Shown here piece by piece: positions 11,108-23,839 of a DNA stretch of 64,000 nt. The translations under genes and the position numbers were made by a program. The DNA is from Tetraselmis striata (Eukaryota > Chlorophyta > Chlorodendrophyceae > Chlorodendrales > Chlorodendraceae), in assembly GCA_006384855.1 (NCBI GenBank), contig VCJN01000857.1, positions 1 through 64,000 of the forward strand, read 5' to 3'. Below the pieces are notes generated by a model. It ran no database searches and was not told the origin of the DNA. It saw only the letters and a list, made by a program, of their open reading frames with translations. Position 1 is the first letter of the stretch. Each line of letters begins with the position of its first letter.

Positions 11108-13333
11108 ATGGCCGTGCCGTCCCAGCAGCAGCAGGCGGCTGTGGCGGTAAGCGGCTCTGCCAGCAACGGCGCCGGAAGTGCGCCCGCACCGCGCTCAGCT
11201 TGGTCGGCGGCCGCCCGCGGCTCCCGCGGCGGCGGCCGCGGCGGGCCGGCTGCTCCGGGGCGAGGGGGAAGAGGCGCTGGAGGCAAGCCGAGCCAGTATG
11301 GCCCTGCCCCGGCCGCCGGCGGGCAGGCGCGCTACCGTGACGCCGCGGGCGGCCGGCCGGTTGCCGGCGGGGCGCGCGGCGGCCCAGCGCAGTTGGCGCC
11401 GGAGCCCGTCACCGTCGCTGACTTCGGCGCGGCCTTTGGCGGCGAGTACGAGCGCGCCCTTGCCGTACCCGCCGCCGGGTCGCCGCAGCGCTCGCGCTAC
11501 GGGCTGGACCAGCAGCACGCGGAGCAGCAGGGTGGCGGCGGCGGCGGCCCCGCCCAGCCGCGGGCTGCCTCAGATCCTCCGCCGCTCAGCAACGGCAACG
11601 GCAACGGCGGCGCCTTCTCATCTCCGGCGACGCACCGCCCGGCGCCCGGGGGAAGTGTAGAGGAGCGCCTGACCAGCGTTAAGGCGGAGCTTGCCCGTCT
11701 CGCAGCGGTGCGCCCGTGACCACCTTGTCTGCCCTGCCCGCGCGCCTCGACCGCCTGGGCTTCACGCAGAATTCCGTGTGCCCCTGCCGGTGCGTTTTGG
11801 GTCTGCGATAGCAGATGAAATTTGAATAATTTTTATGATAAAGCAGCAGTCGCCCTTCGAACTCATCGAGCCAGCAAAGCGCATCGACGCGGCGAGAGAC
11901 GCTGCGCGAGGTCGTGGGGACTATATTCGCAGCATACCAAGCAGATGTCGACCAACTCTTTGACAAGGGCTCATTCGGGCACCGCACTCCGCCCCCTCGC
12001 CACCCGCACTCGTGCCGATTCGCCGAGCGTTGGGTTGCCGCTCCGTCTCTTCGAGGGCTTCCGAGGCAGCCGCCACGGCCGAGCTTCGTCGTCGGGCTGC
12101 GCTGACTGCTCCCTCCCGCTGCTGCCCCCCCCCCCCCCCCCCCCCCCTCTCCTCCTCCGTCCTGAATGGCGGCTCCGCAGATCGAGGCCGATCTGCAGCG
12201 CCAGGTGGACGAGGAGAGCGAGGTGATCAAGCTCAAGGCTGAGTCGGCCTCGGCGGCCCTGGAGATCGCCGACCTGAAGGAGGAGCGCGCCAGCCTGCTC
12301 GCCAACGCGGAGAGCGAGCGCCGGGTGCGTCCCGGCAGACGCGGAACCTGTCCTATAACCCGTCGCTGCGTCCGCTGTCATGCTGACGTCGCCGGGGGCG
12401 TTTCGGGCCTTCCAGTCATTTGTGGCGCAGCTGCAAGAGAAGGGTGCGGAGCTGGAGCGGCTGAAGCGCGAGGCGTGGGGCAAGGACGAGGCGATCCGGG
12501 AAAGGTACGTGCTCACCGGGAGAGTATTCGTTGGCTGGGATTGCCAACGTGGATGGGGTATCTGTGCTTACTTGGAGACGGGGTTCCATCGCTGCCAGGG
12601 ACGTGCAGCTGATGGAGCAGACCAAGAAGCAGGTGGACACCGACACCAACATGGCAGCCGCAATGGACAAGATCAGCAGCGCGCAGGCGCTGCTTAGCTC
12701 GCGGGAAGAGGAGATGGAGAAGGTCGCCGCTGCCAAGGAAAGCGAGTATAAGGTAGCCCCCTGGTTGCTTGACGACAGTGGGAGTACGCCCCTTCGCCCC
12801 TATCGGGTCAAGCACCGTATCCTCATGTCCCCGCACCCAGGCTGACGCCGCCCCCTCCTCTTCCATCTGCCTCAGGCACGCGAGGCAGAGCTGCTGTCGG
12901 CCATCACCGAGTGGCAGCGCATGGTGCACAGCAAGGAGGAGGCCATCTGGCATATGCAGGCGGTGCACGCCAGTGAGAAGAGTAACATGGAGGCGCACTT
13001 CCTGCACCAGATCAACCACATTCTAGCCGAGAAGCGCGCGCAGGCCGAGGAGCTGGCGGCGCTCAAGGTGCGGGCCGCCATGCCTTCCTCCCCTCCCCGT
13101 CCCATTGCCGGCCTGCACGCCAGCACCTACATGCCGGCAGCGCACCTCCCAAACCCTCGTCAGCAATGCATGCCCCCTCTCCTCCCTTTTCCCTCAATTC
13201 CGATGCTGCAAGCCTCTACAAGTCATGCTCAGTTACTGGGTTGGTCTACCATGGCGGCTGGGGACGGGAGGCAACATGCTGCTGGGATACATAGACATCG
13301 GTCAGCTACTACAGCTTTCGCTTTCCCCTGTGG

Positions 13334-13364
<31 letters not shown>

Positions 13365-13900
13365 TTTCGCATTTAGGCCGGCTCTCAGCCGCATCAGACA
13401 TGTGTGTCTGCGCAGGGAGGTGCACCAGCAGGAGAGGTTGGCAACACCTCCACGCCGCCGCCTGTTGCGATCGCGACCACCGCTGCGCCGCATATGGTGC
13501 CCCCACAGCCTGGCGGTAGCGGCGCGCCGTCAGGGCAGGGTGGCAACAGTGGCGGCGGCCTGCACTGGATCGAGAGTCTCATGAACGGCACCGCCCACAA
13601 GGCGGCGGCCGCCGGGAGTCACCCCCATGCCAACAGTGCCGGCGGGCTGGCCGGCTGGCAGCAGCCGCAAGGTTGCCCCCCCCCCCCGGCTTCCCCTCCC
13701 CTCACTTCCGCGCCCCGTTCCGTTACACTTTCCAACCCCTCACACGCCCTGGCTCACATAGCATCTCTAAACGGGGAATAGAAGCAGGGTGATGAGGAGT
13801 GCACAGCCTGAAGGAGTTGCCACGGGATGCCCCCCCCCCCCCCCCCCCGGCGCACACACACAGCAGCAGCCACACTTCCTTGTGAGGTCGCACTCACAGG

Positions 13901-13949
<49 letters not shown>

Positions 13950-14865
13950 TATGTGTGTGTGTGTGTTTGGGGGAGGGGGGTCTCAGCCGGGGCACTGGGT
14001 CTCCCGGGTTTTCACTGGGGTTTCCGCGTTGGTTTGTGGTTTTCGTAAATCAGTGCAAAATGCATGGAGCAGTGCAATTTACATTCAATATGTCGGGCGT
14101 CTCCAGCAGCGACCGCACCGCATGAAAGGGCCACCACACGGGAATATGTTGTGTTACCCTCCCCCCCCCCCAACCCTTTTCTCGCCTCTGACGTTTTAAT
14201 CACCATGAACAATCCCTATCTGTGTGACAGCCTCGGAACCTTACATTCCAGGGTGTGTTTTCTATGCAAGAGGGGTTCTTAGCGCGAGTGTCAGGCCTAC
14301 CCCCCCTCCCCCTTTCCTCCCCAGCCCACCTTTGACGGCGACGCTATCTAGTGTATGTGGTCTTTGAAGGTGGGGTCCCTGGCCGCCAAGGACTGCTGCC
14401 CTCAGCATGGGCTGTTGGTATCCTCTGGCGGCAATGCGGTCGGCTGAGTTGCGGCTCTGCCCTGTGGCGGTGCGGTACCACAGGGAAGGAGGAAGGGCAG
14501 GCGCACCATCCCTCGCTCGACCCGCGTGTGCCGCGCCCCAACACGGGGCATGCGCACCACGGTGGCGGCCCCGCGGCGGTGCGGCTGCTGACGGATCCGG
14601 AGCTGACGGGCCTGCTTAAGAAGGTGGTGCCGCTGGGCAAGGAGTCCGCGAGGCCGTGGAGCGGTGAGGACGAAATGGCCTTTGAGGCCCTGCTCGCGCC
14701 CTTCAACTGGGCGGACCATTACGGCCCGCAGGTGAGCACGGCTCCCACTCTTACCATCGCAAACACTTGCAACTTCGCTCCACCAGACCTGGAGCAAAGG
14801 AATAGCGAGAAGCCAGGAACCAGCTTAAGCTTCATGTCGCACAGTGTCTCTGGTCCCGAGATATT

Positions 14866-14902
<37 letters not shown>

Positions 14903-15712
14903 CCTGAATTGGGTTTGCGGTTCCCCCAAACGACTTGTTTTGTAGTCTAGCGGTCATCATCAAGCAATGCGCTTTTAGCGTGGCAGGGTAACCCGTACAC
15001 AGCTGCCCCCGTGAATCACTATACACCAGAGAGCCAGAAGAAGTACAAAAAGAATACAGTGGGCAGGGTTCTGAGCGCAAATGAAGGTTGGTACATCAAT
15101 CATAGCAAGACCAGCGAAAAATGAGAAACAGATGGACATGACTACTGTAGTTGATCTCGAATAGTGGCAAATCAGGTGGCTAGCTAGGGGCAGAGCATTG
15201 GCGGTGCTGACATTGCCCTCTTCCCCCCTCCCTCCCTGCTCCATGTTCTGGCGCAGCACGGCTCGGTGATGGACTTTCTGCTGTCTAACAGCGACGAGTT
15301 TCAGATGCTGCCGGACGGCTCGGTGTTCGCGTTTCCCAAGAAGCTGCAACCCGTGTTTGGCACCATCTCCCCTGCTGGCATCCCCAGCCCCGTGGGGACG
15401 CCTGCCGCGGCGGCGCACGCCAGCCGTGTCCCGGCGCCTGCCCCCGCCCCTGCCGGGCGCCCTTCCGCTGGCGCCGTGATCGTGACGCCGATGCCGTCCA
15501 TGCCGCCGATGCCCGCAGCCAGTACAGAGGCGCCGGCCGCGCCGGCTCCGGATGCAGGGGGCGCCCCGCCCCGCCGCCCCAACAAGGTCATCCAGACGGT
15601 GGCCGCGCCCACAAAGGGCGGCGGCAGGGGCGGCGAGGGGAAGGGGCGCCCGGAGAGCCGCGGCCGCCCGCGCCGCGGCGGGGGGGGCAGGAGTCGGGAC
15701 GCCGCTAAGTGA
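11108..15712 (+). CDS. Gene B: RGG-rich, coiled-coil protein with possible winged-helix C-terminal domain
   Basis: Predicted exons are 11108-11707, 12181-12324, 12431-12504, 12599-12752, 12876-13067, 13416-13671, 14484-14731 and 15257-15712. All introns are GT-AG and the phase closes at 708 codons including the stop (707 aa). The start of exon 7 is the least certain. Residues 1-180 are low in complexity, with a QQQQ run and many RGG/GRGG motifs. Residues 185-390 are heptad-like and charged, a long coiled coil (for example ADLKEERASLLANAESERR). A Gly/Pro/Asn linker follows. Residues 500-585 (LLTDPELTGLLKKVV ... FNWADHYGP, then VMDFLLSNSDEF, MLPDGSVFAFPKK) have the look of a small winged-helix, LOTUS-like fold. 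The tail is Ala/Pro-rich and ends in more RGG. RGG plus a winged helix suggests RNA binding, but no named family is recognised. Confidence 0.65.
13904..13947. repeat. (GA)n microsatellite in an intron of gene B
   Basis: About 22 GA units in the sixth intron of gene B (13,672-14,483), followed by a GT run. It lies after a C tract at about 13,831-13,848. Confidence 0.95.
14871..14899. repeat. (CA)n microsatellite in an intron of gene B
   Basis: About 14 CA units in the intron 14,732-15,256 of gene B. Confidence 0.95.
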
Positions 15713-17322
15713 GCAGCCGCGCGCCCCCACCCTCAAAACGGAACCCTCCAACTGAGTCCCTACTGGGTCTCACCTAGCACCACCCGCTGGGCTTGCCCCC
15801 CCCCCCCCCCCCCCCCCCCGGCACCCACCCGGGCCCCCTTACCCTCTCTAGCCATGATATCCTTAATTCCCCCATGCGTGGCCACTGGCCAGCTACCCTT
15901 AGTTCCTACCCCCCCACCACCACATTTTGCCAAGGGGTTGACTCTCCTGCTGGTATGTAATGCGTAACATACACCATGGGCGCTGCTGCCATTCAGCTGC
16001 ATGCACTGGACAGGGTAGCCCGCACACGCCCAGCTAGTCCGGTGTGCGCCCCCCCCCCCCCCCCCCCCCGGCGACTCGTTGGGCACGCGGTGGCGCTGAC
16101 ATGGGTGGGAGCGAGCCTGGGGAGGCCAGCGGTGATTGACTGGACGCGCTGTGAGGGCCATTTGCCAATTCAGGAACACCTAGGAAATGGGGTTCGAAAC
16201 GGCGCAGACAGAGGTAGCCACAAACACGGATCAGCGACAAACCCTGTAGCAATAAAATGGGTTCGCGGATCCCCGAAATAATGAATTGATTTGCAGCATA
16301 CAGTCAGGGTTGAGCTTTCGTACATTCGTGGTGTGTTCTTATGAATTGGACCGCGGATACTTTTGTTTTCCCTCCTTGGTGTGAGGGGGTAAATATTAAA
16401 TGCATTGCAATTCCAGAGTGGGGTTACGGTACTTTGGCAATCTGGATCAAACTCTCGGCTGGGGAGCCTGTGTGTGGGGCACGGAGGGGGTTGGCGGGGG
16501 GGGGGGGGGGGGGGTAGCAGGAGGGGTTGAATACCCTTCACTACCAACCCTTGGTAATGTAGGTAGCCAACGCCCATCAGTGGAAGGCCAGCAGGTTGGT
16601 GGGACTCTACGGCAGCAGTCGGGCGAGGAGGGCTACAAGCAGCCGTCAACACCACCACCACCACGGCGGAAAAGCCACCACAGCGCGCCGGCAGACGCCG
16701 CACTTCAGTTGCGCGACCAATTAAGGTGCTGTAGTGCTAGGTGGTACAGTGATGCGGCCTGTGTCTGGGCTGCCACATTCCCCGGAAGCCCGCGCAGGTT
16801 CAAGGGTCTAACTGAGCGGGAACGCCCGCCTGCCATCACTTCACAATGCTGTGCTCCCCAAGTAGGATCCTCGCAAGTCATTGAAATTGCATAAGAGTCC
16901 CTTATCCATGCTATACCGCACAGATATTCCGGCGACCTCGCGCTGCCTCTGCGAGTGTCTTGGGCGATCCTCATATATGGTAGCCCTATGATAGCCCTCG
17001 TGTCCACATAGCTACGAAATTACTGATACCATTGTGAGAGGGGGGGGGGGGGGGGGGGGGATTCCGGCAGGCACCAAAATTATTGTGTAAACGTTAGGAC
17101 AAATATTACAGCATGCCGCAGCAGAGCGCCAGCCAGGAGACATTCCGGCTCCAGGCACGGTCACGCCAACACACCCAACAGCCTTATCACCCCCACGCCT
17201 GTATCACGCTGCCTCGCCCACATGGCCAGGCGGGGCTGTCCGGCGGCTTGTTCCTTCTCACGACTCCATCGCCTTCAGCACCGCGTCCCAGGATTTCCTG
17301 CAGCCCAGAAGGCGTGGCCTCC
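15713..17322. other. intergenic, homopolymer-rich, no gene seen
   Basis: The interval between gene B and the 3' end of gene C. It holds C tracts near 15,797-15,818 and 16,050-16,069 and G tracts near 16,498-16,514 and 17,041-17,060. Open frames here cross these tracts and show no domain. A Gln-rich frame on the plus strand at 17,113-17,400 overlaps the end of gene C and was not accepted. Confidence 0.4.
15956..15960 (+). terminator. putative TGTAA poly(A) signal of gene B
   Basis: TGTAA 244 nt past the stop codon of gene B, the first on this strand that I noticed downstream. Confidence 0.35.
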
Positions 17323-17954
17323 TCAGCTGCGCCCCACCTCAAGGACATTCAAAAGCTGTCTAGAGAAAGATTTCAGACCGGCAAACGTGGATATGGTTAG
17401 GGTTTGGATCGAGAGGTGCCAAATGAAGAGGAGCGAAAGGGGGGCGGGGGGGAGGTTAAATCGGTAATCAAAAACATAAGGTTTCGAACGCGAGAGCTTG
17501 ACATGGCACGAGGTATATTGGTAACCGGGAAAGGAGATAGGGCATAGGGAAGGGGTTTGAAAATTTCATACTTGTAGCCACTGGGCGGCAGCCGGGGTGT
17601 CTCCCAGGCGGCGGTGTGCGGCTTTGGGGTGTAGACATGCGTGGGCGAGCGCGGGACAAAGCCGCCGTAGGCGCTGCTGCCCGGGGACCAGTCCTGGGGC
17701 GAGTATGCGCCGGTCGAGCCACCGGTCGACTGGCCGAAGGGGCCGTTGGTCGGCTGGTATCCCGCAGTACCGGGACGCGAGTTGGTGGGAGTGGAAAACT
17801 GGAAGTCGGACGGCGAGACGGGGTCGGGCGCGGGGTGAAACTGCTGCGAGGGGCTGCCGCCAGCCTGACTCGCGCGCTCGTACTCGTACGTCCCCCCTGA
17901 CAGCACCCGCGCCACCCACAGCTGCGGGCTGAAGCTGCCGTCAGGCAGCGACAT
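17323..17954 (-). CDS. Gene C: small Pro/Ser/Gly-rich protein of unknown function
   Basis: Minus-strand ORF with ATG at 17954-17952. Exon 1 probably runs to 17572, where GTATGA is a plausible donor. A short second exon at 17359-17323, after a good acceptor (TTTCTCTAG), brings the frame to a stop at 140 codons. Without splicing the frame stops at 17397 (185 aa). The protein starts MSLPDGSFSPQLWVARVL, which could be a short folded segment. The rest is rich in Pro, Ser, Gly, Thr and Tyr, with no domain that I recognise. There is no signal peptide. The even amino-acid mix and GC-rich third positions favour a real exon, but exon 2 is tentative. Confidence 0.4.
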
Positions 17955-18240
17955 GATGGCGGACTCTTGCTATCGTTCTATGCAAAGGGAACCTCTGCGC
18001 CGTGCACTGGTGTTCTCAGCTCTGTTTCTTCCGGCTGCTCCCGGCGGCCCGAAGATCGCGTTTGGCTCGTCCCGCCGGAGGTGCTGCCAGCCCTTGCCCC
18101 CGCTATGACTATTGTTCTGGCCTGCGCCCCAGGGGGGGCTGCTGCCGCCTAATATTGCTGTTCAGGTGCCGAATATCGTCGACAATCGACGTTATTTTAA
18201 GCCTCCGTCCTCGGTAGCATATAAGGATTTTATTACATAA
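17955..18240. other. 5' flank of gene C
   Basis: Lies between the ATG of gene C and the left arm of the inverted-repeat element at 18,241. It should contain the gene C promoter; no motif is recognised. Confidence 0.35.
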
Positions 18241-19153
18241 GGGCTTTCACAAAAGCGCACTACAAAAGGAACTAACAGCAACTATGAAAGGTTGCCAGCA
18301 AAAGAGAGACATAAGCCTGAAACCAAGGTAGCATATAAATAACAACGATAGCCCCTCCATTATTGTGCAGTAGTTCACACGCGGCGCGTTTTCGATTCGT
18401 TATTTCATACGGTAAGGTACGTTCGAAGTGCCTGTACGTTCAAAAGCTTTTTAAAATAAACGGCGGTGACTACGTCGCAGCACAACGCTGGAGCGGGCTC
18501 CGGCGCGGAGGCGACTACGAGTACGGCTGCCGCCCTAGATCCTCGTATGCTGCTCAGACGGTTGAGTGCTGCTACTGCTGCAGATGCACCGTGGATGGTG
18601 TGGCAGAAACATCTTTTGGCGACAACACATTTCGTCAAATTATGGTCGCTTCATTTCAAATTAGGAGGTCGCTACGTTAAACGAGTATATAATTATTGAG
18701 ATTCAGGACGGAGATTGCTTTTTTTACGACCAAGTACCACCTGCACGGGTTTATTTCTATGTCGAAGCGGTTTGTTGGCGGTTGCAAAAACCCCGACTAC
18801 TATGTTTGTTTTTTGGCCCGCGCCCCGCGCGGGACCACAGGACTGGCACCAGTGAAGCCATGGCTTAATTGCGGTGTCTGTTCAACGGCAATTTTTTCCA
18901 GGAAAAAGCCCTGGGCGGATGGGTGGGCGACGACACCCACTACATACATAATCATCAATCATCAATATTAAGTTGCGCGCCGTATGGGGACTAGTCGCTA
19001 ATCCTTATCGTACCCGTAGCGAATACCTGGAGCGAAATAAATGATTTAATAGTTGCTGTTAGTTCTGTTTCTAGTGCGCATTCTGTTCTCTTTTGCTGGC
19101 AACCCTTCATAGTTGCTGTTAGCTCTGTTTGTAGTGCGCATTTGTGAAAGCCC
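18241..19153. mobile_element. ~0.9-kb MITE-like element with ~66-bp inverted ends
   Basis: The left end 18241-18308 (GGGCTTTCACAAAAGCGCAC ... GCCAGCAAAAGAGAG) is the inverse of 19089-19153 (CTCTTTTGCTGGCAACC ... GTGAAAGCCC), with about 90% identity by eye. A partial third copy lies at 19,050-19,080. Two more copies in the right-arm orientation lie at 47,268-47,330 and 47,377-47,442. No transposase is encoded. The interior at about 18,815-18,945 also resembles the arm of the 4.4-10.8 kb block (GGGACCACAGGACTGGCACC). Confidence 0.6.
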
Positions 19154-21029
19154 TGATGTAACAGTAATTACTGATTTAATAGTCGGGTTTATAGCCCCCC
19201 CCCCCTTGGTTGCCTCCCCCCCCCCTCTCCAGAAATGGTGTAGGTGGTTGATGTTATGTGCTACGTATTGTTTATCCCACCAACAAGAAGCAACTTGCGA
19301 TGCAATATATTGCTTGTTCCACTCTAGTGCGTCTATGCATCAACTCATGCATGTACACTCGCAAGAACTACAAACCCTAAGACCACAAAACACTTCAAAC
19401 TTCTTGGCTTGTAGTTACAGTGGCATATGGACCGCATAGCTAGTGGCCTCTAATGCACCGCGCTTGTGCTTGGTGCTGTGGTGCATGCCTAACCATGCGA
19501 TGGCCATAGCCTTGCGCCTTCGTTCCGGTTCAAGAGCCTTCATGAGTTGCTTTCCATTTCGTTTGTAATACTTCGCGTTGTTGTCAACGCACTTCTAGCA
19601 CACGGGCAAGATTGTCTTGAACGGACGCTTTCACAGTGGCTTTGATGCCACCGCCTGCTAGTGTGCCATCATTGATGGCGCGGCCGCTTGTGGAGACAAC
19701 GCGGGATGTTGCGCACAGCTCCGCATAGGTAGACCGCATGATGCAGCGGGATGGCGCGGTGTGGTGCACATGTGGCGTGGCGGTGCAAAGTACATGCCGC
19801 AAAGCCGCACTCGTTCGCGCCGCGGTCACCTTATGTACAACTCATATACTTGCTACACAATTGCGGGCAAGCTATGCATTTTTAAACCCCCACCCCCGTG
19901 GGGATTCGGATTTAAATCAGGTACCTAAACCCAACTATTAAATCATATTGTCTTGACTACTACATGCGTATAATGGGCGCGGGAAATACCTGCTCTAAAC
20001 GTGTTTATGGGGTTTCATTCCCACCAATGTTGATTGTCCTATAGTGCGACCCGTACGGTCTGGCGGTGGTTTAAAGCGGTCAAGTTACCGGTACCAAGCA
20101 AATGTTTTAGTACGGACTGCCCCATCGCCCGTGAGCCATGCTTTCCCGGCCGGGGAGCTACTCAGGACAGCCACCACCATTTCGCATGCCATCTTCCAGC
20201 TCGCTGCCTTATTCGGCAGCAGCTTCGCTTATTTGTGCGCGCGAGTATCGCATAGGCTTAGTTATCAAGTCTGCACCGAGGTCCTATTCCCGGTAGGGAG
20301 GAGTCATGCCATGCACTTGCGTTACATCATCGGCAGCGATAGACAGCCCCTCGGGTTTCCGGGCTCGTGCCTCCGAAGTCGCTTTCCGTTTCTGCTATGG
20401 CTTTGTAGCTTGGACATTTTTCGGGTGGCGATGCGCACGGTATGAAACTGGAGCTGTGGGGTCTATTGAAGATGTTAAACCTCAGCACCCGAAGCCGAGT
20501 TTCAATACGGACTTTCGTGGGTTCCTGCTAAAGTGGAGCAGCCTCCCGCATTACAATCTCTCAATGATCAACTCTCGAGGTTTGGTGTGGCGGACGCGCT
20601 CGGTACCATGGCCGTTGCTCGTCTTGATTGTCAACGATGACAACTATGCCTACCGCAATAAGTCGGCGGCGCGGAGTGACGGAGGAAGACGTCCGTGTCG
20701 TTAGGACGGCCGTTGGCCGTCATGCAAGACACGTCAACTCGGTTCGCGGGCCCTTGCAACATGGCATCGCGACATCAACGGTCGTTGTGCTGTGTGTTTG
20801 CTTTTCGGGCTAACCGCGTAATTGCACCGTTACATACGGGAATGGCGCCGCTCATACGCCCGTGTTTGAGACGTTTCGCTGCTCTCGCCCTAACCGTGCC
20901 CCAACAAGCAACGTTTGCTGTGGTGGTTGTGGCGAGCGTCTGCCTGGCGCCGTCCGTTGCGTGCTCAACTTTTTCCGACTGGAACTTCGTCATCACCCGA
21001 GAAACAACAACGTGGAGAGGGCCGTTGGG

Positions 21030-21640
21030 GGGGCAGCTCTACCACATGGCGTACCCGACGTCTCGTGGCGCCCGTAACAACCCCTTCCCGGCTCCGGCTT
21101 GTGTCCATCGGCGACCGTCGCCGGTGTAGCAGCGGCGGCCGCCTTGCCACGACCCTCGTCCCGGCGTGACGTTGGCATCGTCATCACGGGTCGGCGTAGG
21201 CTGCCGACCAACCCGTTCTCGACTTCTCAATTCCGTACCCCGGTACCGCCAACATTGCGAGCTGCCTACCCGAAGCAGCTCCGCCACGCTGCGCGACTTG
21301 TGCGCTCCGTGGCGTTAATTGCGAGCTTGCCCCGTTGCAGTTTCGTGGTCGGCGGCCGCCTCGCCACACCCCGCGCACCCATTGTCGTGGCACATGCGTA
21401 CCAAACTCGATTGGCATTGAAACATCGCCGGCCAACTAACCCGAACTTCTCACCGCCGACATCGCGAGCTGCCCGCCGAGGGGCAGCTCATCCGCTTCGC
21501 GCGACCTATGCGTTTCGTGGCATCGTCACCGTGGGCCTACACCTTGCGCGCTCGTGGCCGGCAGCCGTCGCTTGTGCAACAGCGGCAGCCGCCTCGCTAC
21601 CGACGCCACGCCCCGCATCGCGAGACACGCGATGCGACGT
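21030..21640. repeat. degenerate tandem repeat, about three units of 205-240 bp
   Basis: Landmarks recur in the same order. GCGAGCTGCC lies near 21,257 and 21,465. GCAGCTC followed by a CGTGGC word lies near 21,035, 21,275 and 21,485. GCGGCNGCCGCCT with a downstream CACG/CCGC word lies near 21,133, 21,347 and 21,583. The units are diverged and rich in CGT/GCG. Confidence 0.55.
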
Positions 21641-22269
21641 ACCGAGTCGACCGGCTTTCTGCAGTATCCCCGACACGTAGACACACACACAGACACAGAC
21701 ACACACACGCACACAGACACACACACACTTCTTCACCCGGTACAACACGCCCACACTGGGTTCCATGTGGCCGTGCCCCATTGCATTATGCGTTCCGGGT
21801 GCCGCCCCACATTCGACGCAGCAATACGACCGCCGTTGGTGGAGCGGCGGCAATACGTACGCTGCCATCGTCGCGCTCGTCGTGACGTGTACAAGGCAGC
21901 TTGCTCCAACCCAACGCTCTACCGGCAACGCCCAAGCACCAAGGCCGCTCGGCCGTCGTGCTGCTGTGATGAACCCCCCCCCCCGCCTTAAAATGCTGCC
22001 AGCTGTGTTCCCGGACGTCGTCCTCGGAGTAGGCTCCCAACATGTCTCCGAGCGTTCGGAGGTAAAGGCGGGGAAAACACCCCTTGCACCGCTGGCCGTA
22101 TGCTCTCCGATCTTGTGGAGCACAATATATAAGCATCTGTGCCGGATCGCCCGGCGGCGCGCTGTAGCCCACCTGCCCAAGCTCCTGGCCGAGGTCACCG
22201 CCCGAGGGCGGCTTCTTGGGTCCCGTGCACGGCTGAATTTATTACAACCGCCACCGTACAAGGCTGTGC

Positions 22270-22700
22270 CGAGTATTGTAACGCCCCCCGTACCAGGCCG
22301 GCGGTCGCACCGCGAAGTACGAAAACACGATTTTGTTTCGAACAACCCTCGCGAGTAGGCTGCCCCCTACCGAGTCGTACATACCACCCTCCCCAATCCG
22401 TAGGCCGGATCTTGGGAGAGCCCAACGCAAGGCCGAGGCTGAACATGATTTTCTTACCAGCCCCCTATTGTACATGACTGCCGCCCGGCGGCACCAGGGG
22501 GCGATGCCGGGACTTCGAGTATTATTGGAAAGCCCCCCCCCCCCCCTCCCCCCTAGGGATCCCCTGTAGTCGCAAGATCCGAGGACGCGCCACAACCGGC
22601 TACCCCACACGTGGAGGTGGGGGTGGCGCCGCCGGGCTTGCCACACTTCGGATCCTCCGCTTCTTGTGGGCCGCTGCCTGGCGGCAGGCGCCCCACCGGA
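22270..22700 (-). repeat. dispersed repeat R1, copy 2, inverted
   Basis: Reverse complement of 5970-6490, including the homopolymer tract (C on this strand, about 22,533-22,553) at the matching position. Confidence 0.75.
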
Positions 22701-23839
22701 TATTCAGTGCCGCCCCGCCCGCCTGCGGCGCCATGCATATATAGGCGCCGATTCCGGGGCATCAAAGGTAAAGAATCTCTCCGCCGTCAAGTTGGACTCG
22801 CTCTATTCCGCGTCACTCGATCTTCACCATACCCCACTACAATGGCGACCGAGGGTGGAGCCGCGCCAACCGCGGCTCGCTGTCATCATGACCCAAGACG
22901 AGGCGATAGCATGGCGATGGCCAGCAAGGCCATATACAAGATACCAACAAGCGATCTGAGGCGGAGACGCATAGTGTAGTACGGGGAGGGGGTTTCGTAG
23001 GTTGGGTAACGACGGGTTTGGACAGTGAGCAGTGATGCGGGCCGTGACGGCTTTTGGGTTGGCGGTGGCTCAGCCAATCCCGGCGGCGGGGGTTGGTGCG
23101 GATGGCGCGACCGCAGCGAGATGGCGATTTGAGACGGTTGCGAGGCTGGGAGGCTCATCATGCTACTTGCAGTTTTCAGCCCGTCACTTGGTCATTTTCA
23201 ACCGTTTTGCATGATCTTTTACGGAAATGGGACGGGGTTTTCGTGCTGTGTTACGGCATACAAAGCATGAAAACAATTTCGGTGGTTTGAGAAATTCGGG
23301 ATTGTAGGTGTAAGTGTACAAACCTACACTAATCCGGGAAGTGTCTAGGAAACATCATAGACCCTATATCGCACAGATGTGATATAACGTTTTTATCATG
23401 TGAGAAGCGAGGCGGCTAGGGGGCATGTGGGGGCATGCAATTTCGTCCCACCCGGACAGTCCGATGCGGCTTTTGAAGGCGAACACGATGGTCGGGGCAC
23501 CTTTTTGGAAAACCCTAGAGAACAATTAACCCTATTAAACCCTATATCTTACCTACACGTTACAGGGTCAAACTCAAAAATGTGGTCCTGCCATTTCATG
23601 CTGTAAAACCTAAAAATGGAAACCGCTGGTCGAAAATTTGAAACCCCTGAAAAGCAATGCGGGACTTAAAACCCTAGTCAACCCCAGGATCAGCCTCCCA
23701 GCCTTGTATTCACATATGGGGTATAATCGTAGGTCGGAGCGCGCGCTCTCCAGATCGGCAAAATAATCTAGGAAGTCGGATCTACGACCAACAATCTACT
23801 GGGGCTGGCTTCGGCCGACGTCCCAGGGCGAACTTTACT

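Larger units (their letters stand above)
19154..23839. other. repeat-rich interval without a convincing gene
   Basis: It contains C tracts near 19,195 and 19,217, the degenerate tandem repeat at 21,030-21,640, CA-rich sequence at 21,680-21,730 and the inverted copy of repeat R1 at 22,270-22,700. The frames are long because the DNA is GC-rich. A minus-strand frame at 19,584-19,829 has ordinary composition but no recognisable family. Confidence 0.4.
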
